From Diadema setosum (Eukaryota; Echinodermata; Echinoidea; Diadematoida; Diadematidae): 64,000 nt of DNA. Location: contig CM067072.1 in NCBI GenBank assembly GCA_033980235.1, positions 13,776,371 to 13,840,370 of the forward strand. Direction: 5' to 3'. A program made the translations under genes and the position numbers. Shown in pieces: positions 46,572-57,157 of this stretch. A model generated the notes under the pieces. The model was not told the DNA's origin. It ran no database searches and worked only from the letters and a program-made list of their open reading frames with translations. Position 1 is the first letter of the stretch, and the number at the start of each line of letters is the position of its first letter.

Positions 46572-46601
46572 CTTGGGAGGGGCAGCAATGGTCGATGATG
46601 G
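46572..46601 (-). CDS. Micro-exon, copy 12 in transcript order
   Basis: A 30-nt block lies between ...CCACAG and GTAATG on the minus strand and encodes PSSTIAAPPK in phase 0. This is the copy closest to the downstream coding exons. Of the acceptor context only the CATTTTTCGACCACAG variant remains. Confidence 0.65.
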
Positions 46602-46852
46602 CTGTGGTCGAAAAATGGATGAGATCTAGTATACTGTACAGTCATATTTGTATTAAAATTACTGTAGTCTTACACATTAGGAGTAATACAGGTGTCTAAT
46701 TTACTTTACATGTCTTCAAGTGTTCTTCACAAACTCAATGTACTTATTATAGTTATTAAAATCATTCTCCGAATAAGTTGAACTCATGATTGCACTGTTG
46801 AAAAATAATGTCCACGAGAATAAGCAAACATTTACAGCAGTAGCAGAATCCT

Positions 46853-47369
46853 TTAACTCTTTATGTGCCACGTTCACACGTCCGACTCGGTAGACGGCGT
46901 GCCAACTTCGCATATTCTGCTCAAACTCACTAATCCGCCTAATCCGATCGATAAATCACTGAATGCCGTGGTGCAATGAAAGCGTTTCTCACACTTCTGT
47001 TCCTCTCACATATAGCTTGCATTTCATGTAGTGATTGACTATCAACGGGTATCTCTACTGGATTTGAGGGTAATTTCTAAGTTCTGTCATTGTTTTGTGT
47101 GCACAAGTCATGCCTTTGCAGTAATGTAACTACTGGTCATGCAAAAGAAAAACAATTATAGATTTGTCATGGAATGATACATCAAAGCAAAACTTGGCAT
47201 TTTCTCTACAACTTTACTCACTATTTGCCCCAGCTCAACAGAAATCTAAAGAAGTTACAAAGACTTGAAAAAAAGAATAATGTTTTCTCAAAGCTTGAAA
47301 GCGTTAGTGTCTCAGGATATTGTGGCACAAAGGGGGTTTCCACCATTAAATTGGCACATGAAGAGTTAA
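46853..47369. mobile_element. TTAA-flanked MITE, family C, inside the array
   Basis: The left end TTAACTCTTTATGTGCCACG is mirrored by the right end TTGGCACATGAAGAGTTAA, with TTAA at both borders. The 517-bp element is inserted between micro-exons 12 and 11 and accounts for their wider spacing. It encodes nothing. Confidence 0.8.
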
Positions 47370-47401
47370 AAGTGTAAATGACTTTTAAGTGAGGAGTTTA
47401 C

Positions 47402-47431
47402 CTTGGGATGGGCAACAATGGTCGATGATGG
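47402..47431 (-). CDS. Micro-exon, copy 11, variant peptide
   Basis: This is the most diverged copy, with the same 30-nt length and splice borders (donor AAG|GTAAAC). Two substitutions make the peptide PSSTIVAHPK. The frame and both splice dinucleotides are intact. Confidence 0.6.
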
Positions 47432-48044
47432 CTGTGGTCAACAAAATGGAGGAGATGTACCGTACAGTCAAATTTGTATTACTGTAGTCTTACACACTTG
47501 GAGTAATACAGGTGTCTCATGTTCTCTACATGTCTTCAATCATTCTTGACTACTTCATTGTACTTATTGCAGTTACTTAAGTCATTCTCTGATTAAGTTT
47601 GATATATGAATGCTCTGTTAAAACATAATGTCCATAAGAAAATGCAAACATTTACAGCAGCAGCAGAATTCTTTCCAATTCAATGGAGTTAAACAGTGAG
47701 CAATTCCTACAGATTTTTGAAGAAATGACAAAAAGTCCTTTCACATCTCCTTTTGAAAGCAGTCACACGATCATAAAAAAGTAAAAATGTAAAAACACAA
47801 TATCTTATTCATCTCCTGGTCTAATATTGCGATATAATTTAAGAAAAGATTTCTTCTTGAACCAATTGAATAAAAAAAACATACAAGGTTGAACATTAGA
47901 GTGTGCGTCCCATTGTACGTTCAATGATGCGAGATCACCAGGTTAGTGGCATGCACTTGTACTACATAGTTTTAGTTGCTTATTTACACATTACACAGAA
48001 AACATCCAAATAATTCACAATTGCTTTTCAACATAAAACATTAC

Positions 48045-48074
48045 CTTGGGAGGGGCAGCAATGCTCGATGATAG
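48045..48074 (-). CDS. Micro-exon, copy 10, LSSSIAAPPK variant
   Basis: A 30-nt block with the acceptor TTTTGTTGACCACAG and donor AAG|GTAATG. Two base changes relative to the consensus give LSSSIAAPPK. The same variant occurs at 50568 and 53088, which tracks the block duplications. Confidence 0.65.
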
Positions 48075-48555
48075 CTGTGGTCAACAAAATGGATGAGATA
48101 TACAGTCATATTTGTATAACTAGTCTCGCACACTTGGAGTATTACAAACATTTACAGCAGTAGCAGAAGCCTTTATAAATGTAATTGATTGTAAGTGAAG
48201 AATTCTCCACTTTTTCAAAGAAATGAAGAGATGTTTATCACACCTCTTCCCTATCACAACACGATCGTACAAAGAAGAGTAGACAGCAGAAGAATAAAAT
48301 TATAAAAACACAATATCTTATCTGTCTCCTGATTCAAAATTCTACATATTGTAGGAAAAGGAATTGTTCTTGAAAAAAGAAACAAGAAACATGCAATATT
48401 GAAAAGGTTGAAAATTAAAGTGTGTGACCCATAATATGTTTTAAATTGCGAGATACAAGGATTAAGTGGCACACACTTCAAGTAGTTTTAGTGGCTATCT
48501 ACACATTACAAAGCAAACATCAAAATAAGAATTGTTCTAAAACATAAAGCATTAC

Positions 48556-48585
48556 CTTGGGAGGGGCAGCAATGGTCGATGATGG
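48556..48585 (-). CDS. Micro-exon, copy 9
   Basis: Consensus 30-nt block encoding PSSTIAAPPK, acceptor CATTTTGTCGACCACAG, donor AAG|GTAATG. It is the first of four micro-exons in the left copy of the 2520-bp tandem duplication. Confidence 0.68.
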
Positions 48586-49052
48586 CTGTGGTCGACAAAA
48601 TGGATGAGATATACAGTCATATTTGTATAACTAGTCTCGCACACTTGGAGTATTACAAACATTTACAGCAGTAGCAGAAGCCTTAAATGTAATTGATTGT
48701 AAGTGAAGAATTCTCCACTTTTTCAAAGAAATGAAGAGACGTTTATCACACCTCTTCCCTATCACAACACAATCGTACATAGAAGAATAGACAGCAGAAG
48801 AATAAAATTATAAAAACACAATATCTTATCTGTCTCCTGATTCAAAATTCTACATATTGTAGGAAAAGGAATTGTTCTTGAAAAAAGAAACAAGAAACAT
48901 GAAATATTGAAAAGGTTGAAAATTAAAGTGTGTGACCCATAATATGTTTTAAGTTGCGAGATCACAGACTTCAAGTAATTTTAGTGGCTATTTACACATT
49001 ACAAAGCAAACATTAAAATAATTAAGAATTGTTCTAAAACACAAAGCATTAC

Positions 49053-49082
49053 CTTGGGAGGGGCAGCAATGGTCGATGATGG
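49053..49082 (-). CDS. Micro-exon, copy 8
   Basis: Consensus 30-nt block encoding PSSTIAAPPK, with the same splice borders. A family B hairpin MITE (49233-49597) lies in the adjoining intron. Confidence 0.68.
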
Positions 49083-49232
49083 CTGTGGTCGACAAAATGG
49101 ATGAGATATACTGTACAGTCATATTTGTATTAAAGTTACTGCAGTCTTACACATTGCGAGTAATACAGGTGTCTACTTTTCTTCACATGCCTTCAAGCAT
49201 TCTCTACATATTCACTGTACTTACTTCACTTA

Positions 49233-49597
49233 TTAAAGGGGAAGGCTAGTAACTGATCAGTGGGAATCAGTGGAAATGCGGGGAGATGATTGTTCCAATC
49301 CTTATGGGATTCATCCAAGAGTACATTATATATCTATTGTTGTGTGAAAATGATTTGCTTCAGAATGGTCTCATATTCGAGTAATGTGCAGTTTAATGCT
49401 TCCAGGTTAGCGTCCCTGGTCAGTGACGGAGCATTAATCTGCACATTACTTGAATATGAGACCGTTCTGAAGCAAATCATTTTCACACAACAATAGATAT
49501 ACAATGAACTCTTGAATGAATCCCATAAGGATTGGAACAATCATCTCCCAGCATTTCCACTGATTCCCACTGATCAGTTACTAGCCTTCCCCTTTAA
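49233..49597. mobile_element. TTAA-flanked hairpin MITE, family B
   Basis: TTAA borders both ends. The whole 365-bp element folds back: TTAAAGGGGAAGGCTAGTAA and CTGATCAGTGGGAATCAGTGG are mirrored at the right end. The stem continues through TTGTTCCAATCC, TTGTGTGAAAATGATTTGCT and CTCATATTCGAGTAATGTGC to a centre at about 49405-49430. Because it is palindromic, both strands show the same short open frame; it is not a gene. Confidence 0.92.
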
Positions 49598-49911
49598 AGT
49601 CATTCTATGATTAAGTTAAAATCATGAGTGCTCTGTTAAAACAATAATGTCCATGAGAATATGCAAACATTTACAGCAGTAGCAGATATTGTAAGTGAAG
49701 AATTTCTTCATTTTTTCAACGAAAAGGAAAAGAAGTTTATCACACCTCTTCTCTATCACAATCACACGACCATCAGAAGAGTTGATGGCAGAAGAAAAAA
49801 AAAATTATTAAGGGTTAGTGGCACACATTTCAATTAGTTTTAGTGGCTATTTACACATTACAAAGCAAACATCAAAATAATCAAGAATTGTTCTACAACA
49901 AAAAGCATTAC

Positions 49912-49941
49912 CTTGGGAGGTGCAGCAATGGTCGATGATGG
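49912..49941 (-). CDS. Micro-exon, copy 7
   Basis: Encodes PSSTIAAPPK with one synonymous change (GCA for GCC). Acceptor ...TTCTTGACCACAG, donor AAG|GTAATG. The synonymous change leaves the peptide unchanged. Confidence 0.68.
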
Positions 49942-50567
49942 CTGTGGTCAAGAAATTGGATGAGATATACTATATACAGCCATGTTTGTATTACTGTACT
50001 CGTAAACACATTAGGCATAATACAGGTGTCTCATTTACTTTACATGTCTTCAAGCATTCTTCACATATTCAATGTACTTATTTTACTGTACTTATTTCTG
50101 TAATTAAGTTTAAATCATGAATGCTCTTTTAAAACATAATGTCCAACAGTATATGCAAACTTTTAAAGCAGCGCCAGAATCTCTCAAATGTAATGGAGTT
50201 ATAAGTGAAGAGTTTCTATACTTTTCCAAAGAAATGAAAGCAAAACAAACCTCCTGCTGATTTTAATCACATGTTTATACAAAAAGAAAATTCTTCTAGA
50301 AATTGACAGGAACAAAAAAAAAAATATCATCCATCTTCTGATTTCAAATTGTGATATAATGTTGGAAAATGATTGTTCTTGAAAAGAATATAAAAAAAAA
50401 TGCAAAATTGATTAGGTTGCAAATTAGAATACACGCCAATGGCATGTTTTATGATGTGAGATCACATGGTTAGTGGCAGAAAGTTTGAGTAGTTTTGGTG
50501 GCTTATTTACACATTACACAGAAAACATCCAAATAATTCACAATTGCTTTTTAACACAAAACATTAC

Positions 50568-50597
50568 CTTGGGAGGGGCAGCAATGCTCGATGATAG
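50568..50597 (-). CDS. Micro-exon, copy 6, LSSSIAAPPK variant
   Basis: The LSSSIAAPPK variant with intact splice borders. It marks the junction region between the two copies of the 2520-bp block. Confidence 0.65.
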
Positions 50598-51075
50598 CTG
50601 TGGTCAACAAAATGGATGAGATATACAGTCATATTTGTATAACTAGTCTCGCACACTTGGAGTATTACAAACATTTACAGCAGTAGCAGAAGCCTTAAAT
50701 GTAATTGATTGTAAGTGAAGAATTCTCCACTTTTTCAAAGAAATGAAGAGATGTTTATCACACCTCTTCCCTATCACAACACGATCGTACAAAGAAGAGT
50801 AGACAGCAGAAGAATAAAATTATAAAAACACAATATCTTATCTGTCTCCTGATTCAAAATTCTACATATTGTAGGAAAAGGAATTGTTCTTGAAAAAAGA
50901 AACAAGAAACATGCAATATTGAAAAGGTTGAAAATTAAAGTGTGTGACCCATAATATGTTTTAAATTGCGAGATACAAGGATTAAGTGGCACACACTTCA
51001 AGTAGTTTTAGTGGCTATCTACACATTACAAAGCAAACATCAAAATAAGAATTGTTCTAAAACATAAAGCATTAC

Positions 51076-51105
51076 CTTGGGAGGGGCAGCAATGGTCGAT
51101 GATGG
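51076..51105 (-). CDS. Micro-exon, copy 5
   Basis: Identical to the micro-exon at 48556-48585, exactly 2520 bases to its right, with identical flanking introns. Confidence 0.68.
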
Positions 51106-51572
51106 CTGTGGTCGACAAAATGGATGAGATATACAGTCATATTTGTATAACTAGTCTCGCACACTTGGAGTATTACAAACATTTACAGCAGTAGCAGAAG
51201 CCTTAAATGTAATTGATTGTAAGTGAAGAATTCTCCACTTTTTCAAAGAAATGAAGAGACGTTTATCACACCTCTTCCCTATCACAACACAATCGTACAT
51301 AGAAGAATAGACAGCAGAAGAATAAAATTATAAAAACACAATATCTTATCTGTCTCCTGATTCAAAATTCTACATATTGTAGGAAAAGGAATTGTTCTTG
51401 AAAAAAGAAACAAGAAACATGAAATATTGAAAAGGTTGAAAATTAAAGTGTGTGACCCATAATATGTTTTAAGTTGCGAGATCACAGACTTCAAGTAATT
51501 TTAGTGGCTATTTACACATTACAAAGCAAACATTAAAATAATTAAGAATTGTTCTAAAACACAAAGCATTAC

Positions 51573-51602
51573 CTTGGGAGGGGCAGCAATGGTCGATGAT
51601 GG
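51573..51602 (-). CDS. Micro-exon, copy 4
   Basis: Identical to the copy at 49053-49082, offset by 2520 bases, and encodes PSSTIAAPPK. Confidence 0.68.
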
Positions 51603-51752
51603 CTGTGGTCGACAAAATGGATGAGATATACTGTACAGTCATATTTGTATTAAAGTTACTGCAGTCTTACACATTGCGAGTAATACAGGTGTCTACTTTT
51701 CTTCACATGCCTTCAAGCATTCTCTACATATTCACTGTACTTACTTCACTTA

Positions 51753-52117
51753 TTAAAGGGGAAGGCTAGTAACTGATCAGTGGGAATCAGTGGAAATGCG
51801 GGGAGATGATTGTTCCAATCCTTATGGGATTCATCCAAGAGTACATTATATATCTATTGTTGTGTGAAAATGATTTGCTTCAGAATGGTCTCATATTCGA
51901 GTAATGTGCAGTTTAATGCTTCCAGGTTAGCGTCCCTGGTCAGTGACGGAGCATTAATCTGCACATTACTTGAATATGAGACCGTTCTGAAGCAAATCAT
52001 TTTCACACAACAATAGATATACAATGAACTCTTGAATGAATCCCATAAGGATTGGAACAATCATCTCCCAGCATTTCCACTGATTCCCACTGATCAGTTA
52101 CTAGCCTTCCCCTTTAA
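51753..52117. mobile_element. Family B hairpin MITE, duplicate copy
   Basis: Exact copy of the element at 49233-49597, carried along in the 2520-bp duplication; not an independent insertion. Confidence 0.92.
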
Positions 52118-52431
52118 AGTCATTCTATGATTAAGTTAAAATCATGAGTGCTCTGTTAAAACAATAATGTCCATGAGAATATGCAAACATTTACAGCAGT
52201 AGCAGATATTGTAAGTGAAGAATTTCTTCATTTTTTCAACGAAAAGGAAAAGAAGTTTATCACACCTCTTCTCTATCACAATCACACGACCATCAGAAGA
52301 GTTGATGGCAGAAGAAAAAAAAAATTATTAAGGGTTAGTGGCACACATTTCAATTAGTTTTAGTGGCTATTTACACATTACAAAGCAAACATCAAAATAA
52401 TCAAGAATTGTTCTACAACAAAAAGCATTAC

Positions 52432-52461
52432 CTTGGGAGGTGCAGCAATGGTCGATGATGG
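52432..52461 (-). CDS. Micro-exon, copy 3
   Basis: Identical to the copy at 49912-49941, including its synonymous change, offset by 2520 bases. Confidence 0.68.
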
Positions 52462-53087
52462 CTGTGGTCAAGAAATTGGATGAGATATACTATATACAGC
52501 CATGTTTGTATTACTGTACTCGTAAACACATTAGGCATAATACAGGTGTCTCATTTACTTTACATGTCTTCAAGCATTCTTCACATATTCAATGTACTTA
52601 TTTTACTGTACTTATTTCTGTAATTAAGTTTAAATCATGAATGCTCTTTTAAAACATAATGTCCAACAGTATATGCAAACTTTTAAAGCAGCGCCAGAAT
52701 CTCTCAAATGTAATGGAGTTATAAGTGAAGAGTTTCTATACTTTTCCAAAGAAATGAAAGCAAAACAAACCTCCTGCTGATTTTAATCACATGTTTATAC
52801 AAAAAGAAAATTCTTCTAGAAATTGACAGGAACAAAAAAAAAAATATCATCCATCTTCTGATTTCAAATTGTGATATAATGTTGGAAAATGATTGTTCTT
52901 GAAAAGAATATAAAAAAAAATGCAAAATTGATTAGGTTGCAAATTAGAATACACGCCAATGGCATGTTTTATGATGTGAGATCACATGGTTAGTGGCAGA
53001 AAGTTTGAGTAGTTTTGGTGGCTTATTTACACATTACACAGAAAACATCCAAATAATTCACAATTGCTTTTTAACACAAAACATTAC

Positions 53088-53117
53088 CTTGGGAGGGGCA
53101 GCAATGCTCGATGATAG
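53088..53117 (-). CDS. Micro-exon, copy 2, LSSSIAAPPK variant
   Basis: Identical to the copy at 50568-50597, offset by 2520 bases, with intact splice borders. Confidence 0.65.
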
Positions 53118-53584
53118 CTGTGGTCAACAAAATGGATGAGATATACAGTCATATTTGTATAACTAGTCTCGCACACTTGGAGTATTACAAACATTTACAG
53201 CAGTAGCAGAAGCCTTAAATGTAATTGATTGTAAGTGAAGAATTCTCCACTTTTTCAAAGAAATGAAGAGACGTTTATCACACCTCTTCCCTATCACAAC
53301 ACAATCGTACATAGAAGAATAGACAGCAGAAGAATAAAATTATAAAAACAAAATATCTTATCTGTCTCCTGATTCAAAATTCTACATATTGTAGGAAAAG
53401 GAATTGTTCTTGAAAAAAGAAACAAGAAACATGCAGTATTGAAAAGGTTGAAAATTAAAGTGTGTGACCCATAATATGTTTTAAGTTGCGAGATCACAGA
53501 CTTCAAGTAGTTTTAGTGGCTATTTACACATTACAAAGCAAACATTAAAATAAGTAAGAATTGTTCTAAAACACAAAGCATTAC

Positions 53585-53614
53585 CTTGGGAGGGGCAGCA
53601 ATGGTTGATGATGG
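53585..53614 (-). CDS. Micro-exon, copy 1 (first in transcript order)
   Basis: A 30-nt block encoding PSSTIAAPPK with one synonymous change (TCA for TCG). The acceptor CATTTTGTCGACCACAG and donor AAG|GTAATG are intact. A partial unit without a micro-exon follows to about 54030. Confidence 0.65.
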
Positions 53615-54149
53615 CTGTGGTCGACAAAATGGATGAGATATACTGTACAGTCATATTTGTAAATCATATTTGTAATACTGCAGTCTTACACATTAAGAGT
53701 AATACAGGTGTTTAATTTTCTTCACATGCCTTCAAACATTATCTTCACATATTCACTGCTCTTATTTCACGTATTAAAGTAATTATGAATGGTCTGTTAA
53801 AACATAATGTCCATGAGAATATATGCAAACTTTTAAAGGAATAGCAGAATCCTTCTAAATTCAGTTGCAGTTTCTACACTTTTTCAAACAAATAAAATAA
53901 GCCTTTCACACCCTTTTGATATCAATCACACGATCATACAAAGTAATGTATCAATACAGGTGTCTAATTTTTTTCTTCATGTCTTCAAGCATTATTGACA
54001 AATTCACCGAAAAAAAAAAAACTTATTTCATTTACTAATCTGAAGTGCTGTAAAGATTGTAAGATTCACAAAACATTAACTGCATCGACATTTCAAGAAC
54101 TTATAATTTAGATAATTGCCCTTGTAAAATGTTCCTCCTTGATTTGCAA

Positions 54150-54437
54150 ATCAATTCTCAGTTTTTGTCAGTTTTGTGTGCAGTAGTCATACCTCTATAA
54201 CAATGTAGCTACTTGTTATATGAAAGAAAGAAAAGAAAGCATTCATTTGTCATACAATCCACATTACACCAAAGCTCGGCATTTACTCACACTTTGACCT
54301 TTAAATGTCCAGGGTAACAAAAATCTTATAAGGATTACAGGCATTTGCAACAAAGAATCTTTTCCAAAAGCATGCATATTTTGTTGTCTCAGAATAATGT
54401 GGCAAACAGGAGGTTCCCATGGTACATAAAGACTTAA
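54150..54437. mobile_element. Family C MITE fragment
   Basis: The right end GTACATAAAGACTTAA and internal words (TTTTGTGTGCAGTAGTCAT, AAAGCTCGGCATTTACTC) match the element at 46853-47369. The left end is not clear. Confidence 0.55.
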
Positions 54438-54924
54438 ACTTAACTACAAATGGTAATAGTTCGATATTGTATAAATGAGGGCAAGTTACTCACCTAAATT
54501 GAATAAAGTTTTTTATTACAGAAATAGAGCATCGGTAGTAAAACTGTACAAGTTAAAGTCAGACTTTAGTAGTTCATAAAACAAAACAAAAAACACACAT
54601 GTTATTATATTACTATAAGAGTGATTTGAATTAAAATAAAAAAAAATAATCATCAAAGACATGCAAAGACAAGAAATTAAAAAAAAAATGATTCACACCA
54701 ACTGCAAAAGGGGAGTCTTATCTTTATCAATCACTTCTGTGCTATGAGTCAAATGTACACAAATGAAAAAAGTATCCTATGGACATGTAATTAATGTTGC
54801 ATAAAAATGGTTGAGATGTTCTATTTAACCTTTCAGGGGAAAAAGACATAAACATAGACTTGTATCTGTTAAGAAGCTGGTTTTATCAGTTGTTTGCCTT
54901 CGTCTGTGCCCAATCAAGAGGAAG

Positions 54925-55038
54925 CCGCATTATATCTGATCCTACCTGGAAATCAGCTTTTAATACTGAAGAATGGATCTACCAACCTGGACAACTTGCA
55001 AATGAACTCCGTAATGTGATGTTCCGGGGACAGATCAT
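54925..55038 (+). CDS. Possible exon, unrecognised, low support
   Basis: A plus-strand frame reads GSRIISDPTWKSAFNTEEW, IYQPGQLANELRNVMFRGQ, IM and stops at the good donor ATCATG|GTGAGAAAG. An acceptor-like TGTGCCCAATCAAG lies just before it. The orientation is opposite to the micro-exon gene in whose intron it would lie. It may be a transposon fragment or chance; the minus strand is also partly open here. Confidence 0.2.
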
Positions 55039-55039
55039 G

Positions 55040-55730
55040 GTGAGAAAGTGTACTTATTTTTACGATAAACTCTCAGACAAATGTAGCAAAAGTTGCCAAT
55101 AAGCTACTGAGCACTCGCTGTCAAATGACGTCAAAGGGGGCTGAATCTTCGTCAGAGACGAAATGAAAAAAATGAAGGGAAAGTAATCACAAAGACTACA
55201 CACACAGCAAGCACAGGCTGAAGAGGGCTTGGGATACAAAACAATGAAAACAGCAGGGTAGGGAGACAAATAGGCAAAGAGGGGAAAGCAAAGAGATGAG
55301 TGTACAAATGGAGAAGCCACAGCTTAGGATTCGTGAGGGCAATCCATGAATCTGTGGAGGACGAACATGAATAAGACCACAAACAATACAAAGAGGTAAG
55401 GGTAGACCAGTAGGAAGCCTGATAGGTGGTGTAATGAAGAGTGGCAGAACATGAAAATGAGAGACAACTGAATTTTGCTAAATAATAACATGTACATAAT
55501 ATGAAATTGTGATAAAATGTTATATACATTAATCAGCATTTATAACAAGCACAAAATTAAATTTCATATAAACATATCACACAGTCGAACTTGTCTAAAG
55601 TGTCCACCCACGGGAGACAGATGGCTGCTATAGACAGGTTATCCAACCTTGTGCATTGCCTACATGTATCCTCCATCCCATACCAGGGCAATTTTGAATT
55701 TCCAGTTATGAATTAATTGAACTGGGCCCC
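55040..55730. other. No gene recognised
   Basis: Purine-rich plus strand (GA-rich 55140-55480) that creates pyrimidine-rich open frames on the minus strand with no credible exon borders. Confidence 0.4.
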
Positions 55731-55732
55731 GT

Positions 55733-55902
55733 TGCAAGAAAGTTGCAATCAATTGCAAATAATTGCTAATTTTGAAACAACCATTCTGATTGGCTCAGGG
55801 TCTGCCCTATTAAGAAGACATGAATGCAACAATGATTTTGATTGGCCAGTGACAATCAGTTGCAAGTTGCGTTTAACGCAAAGTTTCTAGCAACGGGCCC
55901 CT
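55733..55902. mobile_element. Short MITE with GGGCCCCGTTGC ends
   Basis: The left end TGGGCCCCGTTGCAAGAAAG is mirrored by the right end TTTCTAGCAACGGGCCCC. The interior repeats GCAATCAATTGCAA-type words and GATTGGC. It is non-coding, about 170 bp. Confidence 0.75.
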
Positions 55903-56199
55903 GGTGCATATTTTTTATGATTTCTTTTTTTCCCTATCATCATTGAATATGTGACTGACTGGACATGTCCAGTCAGTGTTGCCTACAAATTCATGTAGAC
56001 AAAATCAATCACCTGGTTCTGTTTAATAAGGACTGGGAAAAGAAGGAATGTTCGAAGGTGGATTTCCATGTTTCTTTTAAACAAAAAAAAAAAAAAAAAA
56101 AGGTGTGCAACTTTGTTGCAGTACTTCAAAATGAACAAAATGGAAACAACTCCAGAATTGTTACATTAAAATCAACACAAATGCTATCTGAAAACAAAC

Positions 56200-56560
56200 T
56201 TAAAGGGGATGGCTAGTAACTGATCAGTGGGAATCAGTGGGAATGCTGCATGGAGGATAATTGTTCCAATCCTTGTGGGATTCATTTAAGAGTACATTAT
56301 GTATCTATCGTTGTGTGCAAAGTATTTGCTTCAGAATGGTCTCATATTCAAGTAATGTGCGGTTTAATGTTTCCAGGTTAGCGTGCCTGGTCAGTGACGG
56401 GGCATTAATCTGCACATTACTTGAATATGAGACCGTTCTGAAGCAAATAATTTTCACACAACTGTAGATATATAATGTACTCTTGAATGAATCCCACAAG
56501 GATTGGAACAATCATCCCTCAGCATTCACACTGATCGTTTACAAGCCATCCCCGTGAACA
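56200..56560. mobile_element. Family B hairpin MITE, diverged copy
   Basis: The left end TTAAAGGGGATGGCTAGTAA and the full internal hairpin match the element at 49233-49597. The right end (TTACAAGCCATCCCCGTGAA) has lost its TTAA. This is an independent, older insertion. Confidence 0.85.
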
Positions 56561-56767
56561 TAATTGACGGAAACACAAATTCAACAATATCATGAAATAG
56601 TGTAAAAGTTAATGCAACTCAAGAATATCAACTAATAACACAAAACAACAAAGTGAAGTAAAAACAGAGCAATTATGACAGTGCAAAGCAACTAAAACAA
56701 ATCAACGTGACAATAAAAGTATCTCAATGACAGCAACGATATAGAAAACAACACAAAGCAAACAAGT

Positions 56768-57157
56768 TTAAAGGGATAGTACAGTATTGGTGGAGATGAG
56801 AATTGGACTTTTAGCTTTTTGCGAGATAAGAAGAAAACACTTATGATATTGTACAGAGCATACCATTTTAAGAGGAATTCAAAGTTTATTTGATGGAAAT
56901 CAGGTTTGGAATGACTGAAACATCCAAAAAACAAAGTAAAAAAAAACGATCGTAATAAAGTGTGGGTCCCACACTTTATTAGAATTGCTCTTTTTTGGAT
57001 ATCTGAGCCATTTCAAAACCAATTTTCATCAAATAAATGTTGAATTCCTCATAGAATTACATGCTCTTTCATATTTCATAAGAGGTTTCTCATTATCTCA
57101 CAAAAAATGTTAGAAACCTGAAATTAGGTCTCAACCAAAACTATATGATCCCTTTAA
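56768..57157. mobile_element. TTAA-flanked MITE, family A
   Basis: The left end TTAAAGGGATAGTACAGTAT is mirrored by the right end ACTATATGATCCCTTTAA, with the central palindrome around GTGGGTCCCACACTTTATT. TTAA is present on both sides. This is the best-preserved family A copy in the right part. Confidence 0.88.

Larger units (their letters stand above)
48181..50700. repeat. Left copy of a 2520-bp tandem duplication
   Basis: Line-by-line reading shows the same sequence at 50701-53220, including the hairpin MITE, the micro-exons and the A-runs. I found no difference apart from the junction regions. It contains four micro-exons. Such identity means a very recent duplication, gene conversion or an assembly artefact. 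Confidence 0.93.
50701..53220. repeat. Right copy of the 2520-bp tandem duplication
   Basis: Matches 48181-50700 at a constant offset of 2520 bases. Past about 53270 the sequence switches to a different unit type (like 48770 and 51290), which marks the end of the copy. Confidence 0.93.
46572..54030 (-). repeat. Tandem array of exon-plus-intron units
   Basis: Twelve units, each of one 30-nt micro-exon with about 470-630 bp of related intron. Shared intron words include TACAGCAGTAGCAGAA, ATTGTAAGTGAAGAATT, CACACCTCTTCCCTATCAC, AAAACACAATATCTTATC and TTAGTGGCTATTTACACATT. Exon spacing is about 497, 508, 511, 643 or 656 bp, or longer (859 and 830 bp) where a MITE has been inserted. The intron sequences have diverged between unit types. 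Confidence 0.9.

Noticed and set aside
48254..48481. Repeated 70-75-codon minus-strand frames (IPFPTICRILNQETDK...) in each array unit
   Set aside because: They lie in the introns of the array. They recur only because the unit is duplicated, and indels shift them between copies.
49290..49540. Matching 68-codon open frames on both strands (MFQSLWDS...), also at 51810-52060 and 56261-56511
   Set aside because: They arise because the family B MITE is a palindrome. The same DNA reads similarly on both strands, and there is no splice or start context.
46572..53614. Regularly spaced 30-nt repeats, considered as a CRISPR-like array
   Set aside because: Spacers are 470-830 bp, are related to each other and contain MITEs. 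The 30-nt blocks have GT-AG splice borders on one strand in a eukaryotic context.
55060..55529. Overlapping minus-strand open frames of 71-125 codons rich in F, S, C and Y
   Set aside because: They come from the purine-rich plus strand; three frames are open at once, which indicates composition bias.
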